This document shows, piece by piece, positions 26,062-35,501 of a DNA stretch of 64,000 nt; positions within the stretch are counted from its first letter, which is position 1; each line of letters opens with the position of its first letter. The stretch is from Azospirillaceae bacterium (GTDB taxonomy: Bacteria; Pseudomonadota; Alphaproteobacteria; Azospirillales; Azospirillaceae), in contig DASQNC010000025.1 of the NCBI GenBank assembly GCA_035645145.1, positions 124,001-188,000 on the forward strand. Reading direction: 5' to 3'. A program made the translations under genes and the position numbers. Under the pieces are notes generated by a model. The model saw only the letters and a program-made list of their open reading frames with translations, searched no databases and was not told where the DNA came from.

Positions 26062-26523
26062 TCAGCGGCAGGCCGTTGCCATCACGCGCGGCTTCTCCAC
26101 CCAGGTCGAGAAGCAGTGATACTCGTACTCTTTTTCGTTCGTGTAATGGGGCCAGTAGTTCAGCGTGTAGTCACCGCCCTTGTCGGCCGCCTCGGTGAAT
26201 TCCTTGACGATGAACCGGCCGCGCAGGTCCTGCATGGTGGCAAAATCAACACCGGACAGGTCGGGATACTTGTTGTGCGCGGCCATCTTGTTATCGACCC
26301 AGATCATCATTCCGGGCTGGGCGCCACCGAAGGGGGTCCCCCTGTCCTTCAGCGAAGCGGCGGCGGTGTCCGTTCCCTTTTCCTTGGTCAGGGCGACGAA
26401 ATCCGCCAGCACCTTACGGACCTGTTCATCGGTGCCGAATTCGGTACCTGCCTGCGCTACCCCAGCGAGGATCGTGAAACCTAGAGCCAATGCAGCGAAA
26501 GCCGTACCGGACGCGAGCCTCAT
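26062..26523 (-). CDS. small secreted single-Cache-domain protein
   Basis: A 153-aa protein with a signal peptide (hydrophobic stretch to AGVAQAG, about residue 25) and one Cache-like sensor domain making up the rest: VRKVLADFVALTKEKG, the PGMMIWVDNKMAAHN strand pair, DLRGRFIVKEF and TLNYWPHYTNEKEYEYHCFSTWV. Cache domains normally sit outside membrane receptors; here the domain is free in the periplasm, without transmembrane or output part. Gene order places it directly upstream of a chemoreceptor, so it could act as a soluble ligand-binding adaptor (inference). The ATG at 26523 follows a GGGGGAT site. Confidence 0.78.
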   Translation of the reverse strand: MRLASGTAFAALALGFTILAGVAQAGTEFGTDEQVRKVLADFVALTKEKGTDTAAASLKDRGTPFGGAQPGMMIWVDNKMAAHNKYPDLSGVDFATMQDLRGRFIVKEFTEAADKGGDYTLNYWPHYTNEKEYEYHCFSTWVEKPRVMATACR

Positions 26524-26827
26524 TGAAAAATCCCCCGATGTCACATGATTGGTGATGTACGCCCCGATCGCGGCTGGAGCCTCCGCCACGGTCCGACGAT
26601 CAAACCGCTCAACGATCTACCTAAAGTATTTAGAGATCGTTACGTCGCCTACCACGAATTTGCCCTGTCCTGCCCGAAACGCGCAGGGGTCGAGTCAAAG
26701 CGGCGGCTTGCCAGCCGAGATTTCCTATGAAACCGGCCGCATCCAGGAGGTATTCGCTGCCATTGGCGGGCGTTGTTCCAGCCCAACCGGGTTCCGCGTC
26801 ATTGGGTAAATGGGCACGGGGAGGGCG
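26524..26827. other. gene-free region upstream of the Cache gene with an inverted repeat
   Basis: No gene is supported. At 26611-26641 there is a near-perfect hairpin or dyad: AACGATCT and CTAAA on the left, TTTAG and AGATCGTT on the right, with a 3-nt centre and a two-base bulge. It lies about 90 bp upstream of the Cache gene start, where an operator would be expected. The rest of the region shows nothing notable. Confidence 0.5.
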
Positions 26828-27235
26828 TTACCCCGCGCCGTCTTGTCGACCGTAGAGCTTGTCCGGAGTCGTCTCGACCGCGGCGATCACCTGAAGATTG
26901 CCGTCGCGCCAAGCACGGAAGAAGCAATTGCGGCGCCCGGTATGACAGGCGACACCGTGCTGGTCGACCAGCAGCAGAAGGGTGTCGCCGTCACAATCGA
27001 CCCGCAACTCCACCAGATGCTGCACTTGGCCGGATGTTTCGCCCTTGCGCCAAAGAGCCTGGCGGGACCGGGACCAGTAGCAGACCCGCCCGGTGTCCAG
27101 CGTCTCACGAACGGCGTCGGCATTCATCCACGCCATCATCAGGACTTCGCCCGTGCGCGCGTCCTGGGCGATGGCGGGGATCAACCCGTCCCGATTGAAC
27201 CGGATCTCGGCCAGCAGGGTGTCGACGGCGGTCAT
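26828..27235 (-). CDS. hisI: phosphoribosyl-AMP cyclohydrolase
   Basis: A 135-aa monofunctional HisI that opens the purine ring of PR-AMP in histidine synthesis. The metal-binding [11 protein letters not shown] motif and the [16 protein letters not shown] substrate motif are intact; there is no HisE domain, as usual in alphaproteobacteria. The ATG at 27235 overlaps the stop of the upstream PLP-enzyme gene (ATGA), so the two are co-translated although they serve different amino-acid pathways. Confidence 0.95.
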   Translation of the reverse strand: MTAVDTLLAEIRFNRDGLIPAIAQDARTGEVLMMAWMNADAVRETLDTGRVCYWSRSRQALWRKGETSGQVQHLVELRVDCDGDTLLLLVDQHGVACHTGRRNCFFRAWRDGNLQVIAAVETTPDKLYGRQDGAG

Positions 27236-28437
27236 TCGGCCGCCCTTGCGCAGGCGGCATTCAAGCGGTCGAACCCGCGCGCCAGATCGGCCTTCAGATC
27301 CTCGATATCCTCCAGACCAATGTGGAAGCGCAAAAGCGGCCCCTTTGCGGTCCAGGGCTTGGCCGTCCGCACCTTTTCGGGGTGGGCGAGCTGGACAAGG
27401 CTTTCGTAACCGCCCCAGCTCGCACCGATCCCGAACAGCTCCAGCCCATCCACCATGGCCGCCACGGCAGGAACGGGGCAAGGTTTGAGGACCACGCCGA
27501 AAAGCCCGCACGCCCCTTTGAAATCCCGCTTCCAGATCGCGTGGCCGGGGTCCGACGGAAGGGCGGGGTGGAGGACCCGCTCCACCTCGGGACGGGTCTG
27601 GAGCCACTCGGCAACCGCAATCCCGTTCTTCCAATGCTGGGCCAGGCGCACGCCCATCGTGCGCAGCCCCCGCAGGCCGAGATACATGTCGTCCGGCCCC
27701 GCCCACTGGCCGAGGGCGACAGCCTGATCCTTCACCGGCCGGTAGCTGTCGCGGGTGCACACCGCCACACCCAGCATCGCATCGGAGTGGCCGACGATGT
27801 ATTTCGTGGCGGCATGGATCGACACATCGACGCCATGCTCGAAGCTCTTGAAATACAGGGGCGTGCCCCAGGTGTTGTCCATCAGCACGACCGCCCCAGC
27901 CGCATGCGCCGCGGCGGCGATGGCGGGAACGTCGCACATCTCGAACGTCAGCGATCCCGGTGCTTCGAGAAACACAATGCGGGTATTGGGACGGATGAGG
28001 CCCGCGATGCCGCTCCCCGCGTCCGGGGCGAAATAGGTGACCTCCACGCCGAGGCGCCTCATGGTCCCGTCGAAGAACGCGCGCGTCGGTCCATAGACGT
28101 TATCGACGACAAGGGCGTGGTCGCCCGCCTTCGCGAAGGCAAGAACCGCCGTCGTCACCGCGCCAAGGCCGCTGCTGGCAACCACCGCCCTGTACCCGCC
28201 CTCCAATTCGGCCACGGCCTGTTCGAAGGCGTGGCTGGTCGGGGTCTGGATGCGACCGTACGCATAGTCCTGATAACGACGGCCGGCGGTGTAGCTGGCG
28301 TCGTACTCGGCAAGCGTTGGGTAGAGACGCGTCGAACCGCGCACGACGGGCGGGTTCACATACCCGTACTGATTGCTCGGGTCGCGGCCGGCGTGGGCAA
28401 TCCTAGTGGCTTCGCGACGAGACTTTTCCGATGTCAT
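27232..28437 (-). CDS. metC: cystathionine beta-lyase-like PLP enzyme
   Basis: A 401-aa Cys/Met metabolism PLP-dependent enzyme. The [20 protein letters not shown] entry, [11 protein letters not shown] phosphate cradle, [16 protein letters not shown] with the PLP-ring Asp, and [14 protein letters not shown] with the Schiff-base Lys are all present. The family splits cystathionine to homocysteine, pyruvate and ammonia; the [19 protein letters not shown] start is typical of alphaproteobacterial MetC. Start ATG at 28437; earlier in-frame ATGs read non-family sequence. It is divergent from aapJ with a 237-bp gap and overlaps hisI downstream. Confidence 0.9.
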   Translation of the reverse strand: MTSEKSRREATRIAHAGRDPSNQYGYVNPPVVRGSTRLYPTLAEYDASYTAGRRYQDYAYGRIQTPTSHAFEQAVAELEGGYRAVVASSGLGAVTTAVLAFAKAGDHALVVDNVYGPTRAFFDGTMRRLGVEVTYFAPDAGSGIAGLIRPNTRIVFLEAPGSLTFEMCDVPAIAAAAHAAGAVVLMDNTWGTPLYFKSFEHGVDVSIHAATKYIVGHSDAMLGVAVCTRDSYRPVKDQAVALGQWAGPDDMYLGLRGLRTMGVRLAQHWKNGIAVAEWLQTRPEVERVLHPALPSDPGHAIWKRDFKGACGLFGVVLKPCPVPAVAAMVDGLELFGIGASWGGYESLVQLAHPEKVRTAKPWTAKGPLLRFHIGLEDIEDLKADLARGFDRLNAACARAAE

Positions 28438-28674
28438 CCGGCCGGCCCTTCGGTGATCTGGCATGCGCTGGGTGCCGAGCCTCGCACCCGCCGCGCGCCA
28501 ATTCAACCGGGTACCGCACAACCCAATGCCAACGGGTGTCCGAGCAACGGGTTTGCGGTGGCGGCGGAAAATCTGCAAAGCTGGCTTTACGGAGCGCAGC
28601 ATCATGGTAGCTTGCGTCCGAACGTCAGGAACGGCGCCGATCAAAAATGCGCGCCGTGCGAATGAGGAGGCTCA

Positions 28675-29703
28675 ATGTCGAAAATTCGTGCACTTGCGGT
28701 TGGCACCCTGATGACCGTGGCCAGCGCGGGCGCCGCCTATGCGCAGCAGCCGCCGGCCGGGGCCACCTTCGATGCGGTCAAGGCGCGCGGCACGGTCTTG
28801 TGCGGCGTCAATTCGGGTCTGGCCGGCTTTGCCCAACCCGACAGCCAGGGCGTCTGGAAGGGCTTGGACGTGGACGTATGCCGGGCGATCGCCACGGCCA
28901 TGTTCAACGATCCGAACAAGGTCCGCTACGTGCCGCTCACCGCCCAGCAGCGCTTCACCGCGCTCCAGTCGGGCGAGGTCGACGTGATGGCCCGCAACAC
29001 GACCTGGTCGTACCAGCGCGACGTGCAGCTCGGCCTCGATTTCGTCGCCACCAACTTCTACGACGGCCAGGGCTTCATGGTGAAGAAGTCACTGGGCGTG
29101 ACTTCGGCCAAGGAGCTGAATGGCGCCACCATCTGCGTGCAGCCCGGCACCACGACCGAACTCAACCTGACCGACTGGTTCCGGTCCAACAACCTCCAGT
29201 TCACCCCGGTCGTGATCGAGCGTCTGGAGGAAGTGAACGCGGCCTATCTCTCGGGGCGTTGCGATTCCCTGACCACCGACGTGTCCGGACTGGCATCGGT
29301 GCGGGCGAGCCAGGGTGCCGGCGCGGATGAGCACGTGATCCTGCCCGAAGTCATCTCCAAGGAGCCGCTTGCGCTCGGTGTGCGCCACGGCGACAACCGT
29401 TGGGCGGACCTTGTGCGCTGGTCCTTCTTCGCCATGGTCGAAGCCGAGGAGCTTGGCTTGACCCAGGCCAACATCGACCAGCAGGTGGAAAGCCCCAGCC
29501 CGTCGATCCGGCGGTTCGTGGGCGCCACGGGCGACTTCGGGCAGATGCTCGGCGTCGACAACAAGTGGGCCTACAACATCATCAAGCAGGTCGGTAACTA
29601 CGGCGAGAGCTACGAGCGGAACATCGTCCCGCTCGGCGTTCCGCGCGGTGTGAACGCCCTGTGGAACAAGGGTGGACTGATGTACGCCCCGCCGCTGCGC
29701 TAA
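28675..29703 (+). CDS. aapJ: general L-amino-acid ABC transporter, periplasmic binding protein
   Basis: A 342-aa AapJ-type binding protein. The signal peptide runs to about ASAGAAYAQ; the mature chain begins the class 3 fold (TFDAVKARGTVLCGVNSGLAGF) and keeps DVDVCRAIATA, VMARNTTWSYQRD and CVQPGTTTELNL, typical of the AapJ/BztA group rather than narrow HisJ types. It would bind a wide set of L-amino acids for AapQMP. GAGGAGG lies 7 nt before the ATG. A strong hairpin after its stop separates it from the permease genes. Confidence 0.95.
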   Translation: MSKIRALAVGTLMTVASAGAAYAQQPPAGATFDAVKARGTVLCGVNSGLAGFAQPDSQGVWKGLDVDVCRAIATAMFNDPNKVRYVPLTAQQRFTALQSGEVDVMARNTTWSYQRDVQLGLDFVATNFYDGQGFMVKKSLGVTSAKELNGATICVQPGTTTELNLTDWFRSNNLQFTPVVIERLEEVNAAYLSGRCDSLTTDVSGLASVRASQGAGADEHVILPEVISKEPLALGVRHGDNRWADLVRWSFFAMVEAEELGLTQANIDQQVESPSPSIRRFVGATGDFGQMLGVDNKWAYNIIKQVGNYGESYERNIVPLGVPRGVNALWNKGGLMYAPPLR

Positions 29704-29728
29704 GTCCGCAGGCCGGGTCACTTTCCAA

Positions 29729-29765
29729 GCCCCTGCGGCCTATAAGACCGCAGGGGCTTTCTTAC
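29729..29765 (+). terminator. hairpin after aapJ (partial terminator)
   Basis: Arms 29729-29738 (GCCCCTGCGG) and 29748-29757 form ten pairs around a nine-nt loop, followed by TTTCTTA. Good intrinsic-terminator shape directly after aapJ; as aapQMP follow on the same strand, it likely sets a high binding-protein to permease ratio. Confidence 0.75.
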
Positions 29766-29946
29766 CAACACAGGTCCGGCGGGATTGCCGCCGATCCTCG
29801 AGCCTTGTAACCTTCGAACAACCACAAGGAATGGCTCCGGGATGCGAACCTATGCGCGAGAGGCCGGTGTTGCTGCAAAGTGATATGTGGCGCCATCCGA
29901 CGCCCCATCGATCCGCAGGTGCCTCCGAACCAAAGCAGGCGCGGCC

Positions 29947-31146
29947 GTGACAGCATCGACATCCCACCAAAACATACGTCCGCCTCGCCAGGGCTTCGGT
30001 GGCCTGTCGCTTTCCAGCGAGGGGCTGCGCGCGATCCTTTGGCAGGTCTTGATCCTCGGCATCGTCGGCATCGGCATCTGGTGGCTCGTGTCGAACACGA
30101 TGGCCAACCTGGAGGCGCGTCGGATCGCGTCGGGCTTCGCGTTCCTGACACGCGAGGCGGGCCTGCCCATCGGCGAAACCCTGATCGAGTACGCGCCGAC
30201 CGACACCTATGCGCGAGCCTTGGTCGTCGGGCTGCTGAACACGCTGAAGGTGGCATTGATCGGCATCGTGCTTGCCACGATCCTCGGCACCTTTATCGGC
30301 ATCGCGCGACTGTCCAAGAATTGGCTTCTGGCCAAGGTGGCGTCGGTCTACGTGGAACTGACGCGCAACACGCCGCTGCTGCTGCAACTGTTCTTCTGGT
30401 ACACGCTGCTCCAGGGGCTACCGGCGCCGCGGCAAGCCGCGAAGATCGGCGAGTCCGTTTTCCTGTCGAACCGCGGCATCAAACTACCAGCCCTTCTCTG
30501 GCACCCCGCATACACCTGGGTGCTTCTGGCTTTTGCCGGATGCATCGCGGCGGCGGTGGCGCTGACCATTTGGAACCGGCGCCGGCAAATGGCCACCGGG
30601 CGCCGGATCCCCATCGTGTGGGCGAACCTTGGTCTCGTCCTTGGATTGCCTTTGGCGGTGTGGGCCTTGCTCGGCGCACCGTTCGCCGTGGACCGGCCGG
30701 TGCTGCGCGGGTTCAATTTCCAGGGCGGGACGACGGTAACGCCGGAGTTCGCGGCATTGCTGACCGGTCTGGTCTTCTATACCGCAGCCTTCATCGCGGA
30801 GATCGTGCGCGCCGGCATCCTCGCCGTCCCCAAGGGCCAGTGGGAGGCTGCGCAGTCGGTTGGACTGCACAACACCCGCGTGCTGCGGCTCGTGATCCTG
30901 CCCCAGGCGCTGCGGGTGATCATCCCGCCGATGACCAGCCAGTATCTCAACATCACCAAGAATTCGTCGCTTGCGATCGCGATCGGCTACTCGGACATCG
31001 TGGCGGTCGCCAACACGATCATGAACCAGACCGGACAGGCGATCGAAGGCATCGCCCTTATCATGCTGGCCTACCTTTCGGTCAGCCTGTCCATTTCGCT
31101 CTTCATGAACTGGTACAACAGGCGCATTGCGCTGGTGGAGCGCTAG
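29947..31146 (+). CDS. aapQ: general L-amino-acid ABC transporter permease AapQ
   Basis: A 399-aa inner-membrane permease of the His/Glu/Gln/Arg/opine class. It is longer than simple HisQ-type permeases because of the AapQ-specific insert between the first two and last helices. The EAA loop reads EIVRAGILAVPKGQWEAAQSVGL. I take the GTG at 29947 (AAGCAGG about 8 nt upstream); a GTG at 29887 would add 20 residues without a ribosome site. It pairs with AapM; the gap between them is 3 bp. Confidence 0.9.
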   Translation: MTASTSHQNIRPPRQGFGGLSLSSEGLRAILWQVLILGIVGIGIWWLVSNTMANLEARRIASGFAFLTREAGLPIGETLIEYAPTDTYARALVVGLLNTLKVALIGIVLATILGTFIGIARLSKNWLLAKVASVYVELTRNTPLLLQLFFWYTLLQGLPAPRQAAKIGESVFLSNRGIKLPALLWHPAYTWVLLAFAGCIAAAVALTIWNRRRQMATGRRIPIVWANLGLVLGLPLAVWALLGAPFAVDRPVLRGFNFQGGTTVTPEFAALLTGLVFYTAAFIAEIVRAGILAVPKGQWEAAQSVGLHNTRVLRLVILPQALRVIIPPMTSQYLNITKNSSLAIAIGYSDIVAVANTIMNQTGQAIEGIALIMLAYLSVSLSISLFMNWYNRRIALVER

Positions 31147-31149
31147 GCC

Positions 31150-32283
31150 ATGACGACGCTCTCATCCCCGGGACCGGATGTCCGGACCAGCGCCGGCGAC
31201 ATTCTGCCGCCGACCAGCCAGCGCGGTCTGGTGGGCTGGGCCCGCCAGAACCTCTTTTCGAGCTGGCTGAACACGGCCGTTACGCTGGTGGTCGCGTATC
31301 TGGTCGCCCGCTGGGCCATAGGCTTCATCGACTGGGCGTTCATCAACGCCGTCTGGTCGGTTCCGAACAGCAACACCGCGGCCTGCCGCGAACTTCGCGG
31401 CGCGGGCGCCTGCTGGGCGCTGATCACCGAGAAGCACCGCTTCATCCTGTTCGGCACCTATCCCTACGAGGAGCATTGGCGGCCGGCCCTGGTTTGCCTG
31501 CTGTTCGTCGCCCTCTATGCCGTCAGCACCATAAGGCGGTTCTGGAACAGGACATTGCTGCTGGTCTGGGCCGTGGGCATCGCCGCAATCGGCGTGCTCA
31601 TGTGGGGCGGCGTTTTCGGCCTGCCCTTTGTGGATCAGGAGCGCTGGGGCGGGCTGCCGATCACCCTGATCCTGGCGACATTCGGCATTTTTCTTGCCTT
31701 TCCCCTCGCAATCCTGCTGGCGCTCGGGCGGACCGCGACGGGGCTCCCGGCCATCCGCGCGCTTTCGGTGCTCTATATCGAGTTGATCCGCGGCGTGCCG
31801 CTGATCAGCGTGCTGTTCATGGCGTCCGTGATGTTCCCGCTCTTCCTGCCGGAGGGGCTTTCGATCGACAAGCTGCTGCGGGCGCAGATCGCGTTCATCA
31901 TGTTCGCCGCCGCCTATCTCGCGGAAGTGATCCGCGGCGGGCTGCAGGCAATCCCGAAAGGCCAGACCGAGGCCGCTTCCGCGCTGGGTCTCGGCTATTG
32001 GCAGAAGACGCGGCTGATTGTCCTGCCGCAAGCGTTGCGCATCGTCATTCCACCGTTGGTGAACACCTTCATCGGCATGTTCAAGGACACGTCGCTGGTG
32101 CTCATCATCGGCATCTACGACCTGTTGAACGCCGCCAAAACCTCGATTATCGAACCGGCGTGGCAGGGTTTCGGCGTCGAGGCCTACATTGCGGTCTCGC
32201 TCCTCTACTTCTGCTTCTGCTTCGCCATGTCCAAGTACAGCCAGAAGCTGGAAGTCGATCTCAACCACGGCGCACGGCGCTGA
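31150..32283 (+). CDS. aapM: general L-amino-acid ABC transporter permease AapM
   Basis: A 377-aa permease, second half of the AapQM heterodimer. It has the long N-terminal region with extra helices typical of AapM, the [20 protein letters not shown] entry of the permease domain, and the EAA loop [23 protein letters not shown] that contacts AapP. ATG at 31150 comes three nt after the aapQ stop. It is followed by aapP after 31 bp. Confidence 0.93.
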   Translation: MTTLSSPGPDVRTSAGDILPPTSQRGLVGWARQNLFSSWLNTAVTLVVAYLVARWAIGFIDWAFINAVWSVPNSNTAACRELRGAGACWALITEKHRFILFGTYPYEEHWRPALVCLLFVALYAVSTIRRFWNRTLLLVWAVGIAAIGVLMWGGVFGLPFVDQERWGGLPITLILATFGIFLAFPLAILLALGRTATGLPAIRALSVLYIELIRGVPLISVLFMASVMFPLFLPEGLSIDKLLRAQIAFIMFAAAYLAEVIRGGLQAIPKGQTEAASALGLGYWQKTRLIVLPQALRIVIPPLVNTFIGMFKDTSLVLIIGIYDLLNAAKTSIIEPAWQGFGVEAYIAVSLLYFCFCFAMSKYSQKLEVDLNHGARR

Positions 32284-32314
32284 TCCGCGAATAAGAAACA
32301 ACCGGGTGACGACC

Positions 32315-33082
32315 ATGACCAACGCGTCCCGTGCGATCGATGCGAGCCAGGACGGCTTCATCCAGATGATCGGCGTCCACAAGTGGTTCGGGGAATTCCA
32401 CGTCCTGCGCGACATCAACCTTTCGGTTGCCCGGGGCGAGCGGATCGTCATCTGCGGGCCGTCGGGGTCGGGCAAATCGACCCTGATCCGGTGCATCAAC
32501 CGGCTTGAGGAACACCAACGGGGTCAGATCATCGTCGATGGCACCGAGCTGACTGGAAACCTCAAGAATATCGACGCCGTCCGCCGCGAGGTCGGGATGG
32601 TGTTCCAGTCGTTCAACCTGTTCCCGCACCTCACCATCCTGGAGAACTGCACGCTGGCGCCGATCTGGGTTCGAAAGATGCCCAAGAAGGACGCCGAGGC
32701 GGTGGCCATGCGCTATCTGGAACGCGTGCGCATTCCGGAACAGGCGCACAAGTATCCCGGCCAACTCTCCGGCGGACAGCAGCAGCGTGTCGCCATCGCA
32801 CGGGCGCTGTGCATGAACCCCAAGGTCATGCTGTTCGACGAACCCACGTCGGCACTGGACCCGGAAATGGTCAAGGAGGTTTTGGACGTGATGGTCAGCT
32901 TGGCGGCCGAAGGCATGACCATGATCGTCGTCACCCACGAGATGGGTTTTGCCCGCCAGGTCGCCGACCGCGTCATCTTCATGGACCGGGGCGAGATCGT
33001 GGAACAGAACGCGCCGGAGGAATTCTTCGCCAATCCGCGTTCCGACCGCACGCGGCTGTTCCTGTCCCAAATCCTCCATTGA
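32315..33082 (+). CDS. aapP: general L-amino-acid ABC transporter ATPase AapP
   Basis: A 255-aa ABC ATPase: Walker [11 protein letters not shown]-loop [10 protein letters not shown], signature LSGGQQQR, Walker [13 protein letters not shown] and H-loop VTHEMGF. It drives AapQM. The [14 protein letters not shown] start and family length of about 255 aa fit AapP/GlnQ. The start ATG at 32315 is 31 nt after aapM; the longer frame upstream overlaps aapM and was rejected. Confidence 0.95.
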   Translation: MTNASRAIDASQDGFIQMIGVHKWFGEFHVLRDINLSVARGERIVICGPSGSGKSTLIRCINRLEEHQRGQIIVDGTELTGNLKNIDAVRREVGMVFQSFNLFPHLTILENCTLAPIWVRKMPKKDAEAVAMRYLERVRIPEQAHKYPGQLSGGQQQRVAIARALCMNPKVMLFDEPTSALDPEMVKEVLDVMVSLAAEGMTMIVVTHEMGFARQVADRVIFMDRGEIVEQNAPEEFFANPRSDRTRLFLSQILH

Positions 33083-33089
33083 CGGTCTT

Positions 33090-33104
33090 GCCGCCGGAGG
33101 CGGC
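33090..33104. terminator. short hairpin after aapP
   Basis: GCCGCC, GGA loop, GGCGGC: six pairs just after the aapP stop and before the convergent GNAT stop. Without a T tract, so only a weak or Rho-assisted terminator. Confidence 0.35.
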
Positions 33105-33131
33105 GCCCGCGCCGAGCGGTTCCGGTCGGGG

Positions 33132-33770
33132 TCACCCCGGCCGGGATGGCCCGGATCGGAACGGAATGTGCGGACCTGCGGTCATTGGCAGATATCCGAT
33201 GGCCCGAGGATCGGGTTCCACACGCTCGACCCGCCGGACAACCCGGAACCCCGCCTTACGGTAAGTGGCGAGGGCCTTCGGGTGGTCGAGTGAACAGGTG
33301 TTGACCGTCAGTGTCGAAGCCCCTTCGGCCAACGCCCGACCGGCCGCGAACGTCAAAAGCCGGGGGCCCAGGCCGCGACCGATCGCTTCCGGGATCAGGC
33401 CGAAATAGGCCAAATCCCACACCGGCGCCTTGCGGCGGTCGAGTTCAACGATCCCGGCCGGGACACCGTCGATATAGGGAACGTGGAGCTCCGTCCCCGG
33501 ATCGTCCAAATGCGCGCGGAGCTGCGCATCGTCCAGCTTCCGCCGCCCATACCACAGCCAAGGCGCCCCAACGGTGTCGAACAGGTACCGGTAGAAGTGG
33601 ACGGGCGGTGTCGGGACCCGGACCACGCTGACCCCATCCACCTCCCATGCTCCCGCGCCGGATCTACGGCGGTGGGACACGTCCATCTCCAGGAACCACA
33701 CGGTCACACGGAGCTGGCCCGGCGGGGCGTCCAGCACGTCCGCCGGGGGTGCGAACAAATCCGCGGTCAC
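33132..33770 (-). CDS. GNAT family N-acetyltransferase
   Basis: A 212-aa protein with an N-terminal 60 residues that are family-variable and a GNAT fold in about 70-195. The acetyl-CoA pyrophosphate loop reads IPEAIGRGLGPRLL (R/Q-x-x-G-x-G type), followed by TLTVNTCSLDHPKALATYRKAGF, the usual helix-alpha4 and beta7 signature. Substrate unknown. The start is a GTG at 33770 with only a poor ribosome site; an ATG at codon 29 is an alternative. It begins 15 bp after the sulfurtransferase stop, same strand. Confidence 0.8.
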   Translation of the reverse strand: MTADLFAPPADVLDAPPGQLRVTVWFLEMDVSHRRRSGAGAWEVDGVSVVRVPTPPVHFYRYLFDTVGAPWLWYGRRKLDDAQLRAHLDDPGTELHVPYIDGVPAGIVELDRRKAPVWDLAYFGLIPEAIGRGLGPRLLTFAAGRALAEGASTLTVNTCSLDHPKALATYRKAGFRVVRRVERVEPDPRAIGYLPMTAGPHIPFRSGPSRPG

Positions 33771-33785
33771 GCCGGTGCCTCCGTT

Positions 33786-34652
33786 TCAGGCACTCGGCTG
33801 GGCCGGACCGGTCTCCACCGGCAGGTTCGACGAGGGCAGCCCCCATTCCGCCCAGGAACCGTCGTAGACCGCAACCTGCGGCGCGCCGATGAGGTCAAGC
33901 CCCAGGGCGACCACGCAGGCGGTGACCCCGCTGCCGCAGCTTGCAACCACGGGGCGGGTCGGGTCGAGACCGGCGTCGCGGACCCGCGCGGCAATGTCCT
34001 GCCGCGACCGGACCGTCTTCGTCCCGGGGTCGAGCAGGTCGGTGAAGGGCAGGTTGCGGCTGCCGGGAATGTGGCCGGCACGGCGACCCGGCCAGATCTC
34101 CGCCTCCGAGCCCTCGAACCGGCCAGCGGCGCGTGCATCCACGACCTGCTCCGCCCCGGCCCCAATATTGGCCAGCACTTGGTCGGAACTGCGGACGAGA
34201 TGCGGTTGGAAGGTGGCTTTGAACTGTTTGGCGGGCGGTGCCGCATCCCCGGTGGCAAGCGGACGGCCCTCGGCGATCCACTTCGGCAAACCTCCGTCCA
34301 GGACGGCCACGCGGCTGTGCCCGAAGACGCGGAACATCCACCAGACGCGGGCCGCGGACATCAGCCCGAACGTGTCGTAGACCACCACCTGGGTCTCGTT
34401 CCCGACCCCGAGATCGCCGACCGCGGCTTCGAACTGCTCCGGCGTCGGCAGCATGTGGGGCAGGGGCGAGGACTTGTCGGCAATCGCATCGATGTCGAAG
34501 AAGGCCGCGCCCGGAATGTGCCCGGCCTTGAACTCGGCATGGCCGTCCCGCTTCATCGCAGGCAAAAAGTAAGTCCCGTCGAGCACCTGCAGATCCGGAC
34601 GGCCCATTTCCGTGGCCAACCATGCGGTGGTGACGAGCGACGGTGTCGACAT
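33786..34652 (-). CDS. sseA: 3-mercaptopyruvate sulfurtransferase-like rhodanese (SseA)
   Basis: A 288-aa tandem rhodanese protein. The N-terminal inactive domain starts SLVTTAWLATEM; the C-terminal domain has the active Cys in VVASCGSGVTACV; the six-residue loop CGSGVT(A) is the one found in mercaptopyruvate sulfurtransferases, unlike CRKGVT of thiosulfate enzymes. It moves sulfane sulfur to acceptors in the cytosol. AGGGGAGGA is upstream of the ATG at 34652. Gene order: AlaX-like, sseA, GNAT, all minus strand with short gaps. Confidence 0.92.
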   Translation of the reverse strand: MSTPSLVTTAWLATEMGRPDLQVLDGTYFLPAMKRDGHAEFKAGHIPGAAFFDIDAIADKSSPLPHMLPTPEQFEAAVGDLGVGNETQVVVYDTFGLMSAARVWWMFRVFGHSRVAVLDGGLPKWIAEGRPLATGDAAPPAKQFKATFQPHLVRSSDQVLANIGAGAEQVVDARAAGRFEGSEAEIWPGRRAGHIPGSRNLPFTDLLDPGTKTVRSRQDIAARVRDAGLDPTRPVVASCGSGVTACVVALGLDLIGAPQVAVYDGSWAEWGLPSSNLPVETGPAQPSA

Positions 34653-34666
34653 GCGGGTTCCTCCCC

Positions 34667-35371
34667 TCAGGCGTCGCGCAGGGCGACGACGATGCGGCGG
34701 TTCTGTTTGCCCTTGTTCTCGATCTTGAGGACCTCGAGCGGGCCGATCTCGCCGGTCGATGCCACGTGCGTGCCTCCGCACGGCTGATAGTCCACGCCGA
34801 CAATCTCGATGGTGCGGATGGTCCCGTTGCCGACCGGCGGCCGGACCGACATGGTCCGGACAAGGTCCGGCTTTGCGGCCAATTCCTCTTCCGTGATCTG
34901 GCCGGCGCGCACCGGGTGGTCGCCCAGGACCAGTTCGTTCAGCCGCCGCTCGATGGCGTCCTTGTCCAGGCTCTCCGCGGGGACATTGAAGTCGAGCCGG
35001 CTCTTGTCCGCGCCGATCTGGCCACCGGTGACCGATCCCGGGACGGCAGCGCACAGGAGATGCAGCGCCGTATGCATGCGCATGTGGCGGTGCCGGCGCT
35101 CCCAATCCAAGGCCAGGGTGACTTCGGTTCCAGGCGGGGGCAGGGCGCCGGGCTCGAGCACGTGCACCACGTCGTCGAGCGTGTCCCCCTTCACGGTATC
35201 CACGATCCGGGCCGAGCCCCCGGGCCAAGTCATCGTGCCGGTGTCGCCGGGCTGGCCGCCGCCGGCCGGATAGAACACGGTCCGGTCCGTCCGAACGCCG
35301 ACGGCGTCCACCGCGGCGATGGTCGCCGTGCAGGAGCGGGCGTAGGGTTCCGAGCGGAAAATCAGGTCCAT
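34667..35371 (-). CDS. alanyl-tRNA editing protein (AlaX-type)
   Basis: A 234-aa trans-editing hydrolase that removes wrongly attached Ser or Gly from tRNA-Ala. The four zinc ligands sit in HTALH (helix HxxxH) and CGGTH (CxxxH); GGQPGDTG and the DWERRHRHMRMHTALHL helix match the AlaRS editing domain. It has no synthetase domain. GGAGG upstream places the start at one of two neighbouring ATGs (35374 or 35371); I choose 35371 for better spacing. It ends 14 bp before the sseA start. Confidence 0.92.
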   Translation of the reverse strand: MDLIFRSEPYARSCTATIAAVDAVGVRTDRTVFYPAGGGQPGDTGTMTWPGGSARIVDTVKGDTLDDVVHVLEPGALPPPGTEVTLALDWERRHRHMRMHTALHLLCAAVPGSVTGGQIGADKSRLDFNVPAESLDKDAIERRLNELVLGDHPVRAGQITEEELAAKPDLVRTMSVRPPVGNGTIRTIEIVGVDYQPCGGTHVASTGEIGPLEVLKIENKGKQNRRIVVALRDA

Positions 35372-35501
35372 CATGCCTCCGTGCACCAGCCGACCGGCCG
35401 GCGTGGCCGGTTGTACGAACGACCCACGTTAGCCGCCCCCTCCGGACCACGACAAGGGTTGGTCCCAGGGGTTTGGGCCCAGGGGGCCGATCCAAGGGGC
35501 C

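Noticed and set aside
28438-28674. Possible SAM riboswitch between the PLP enzyme gene and aapJ
   Set aside because: I could not find the conserved core or a convincing pseudoknot by eye; a covariance-model search would decide.
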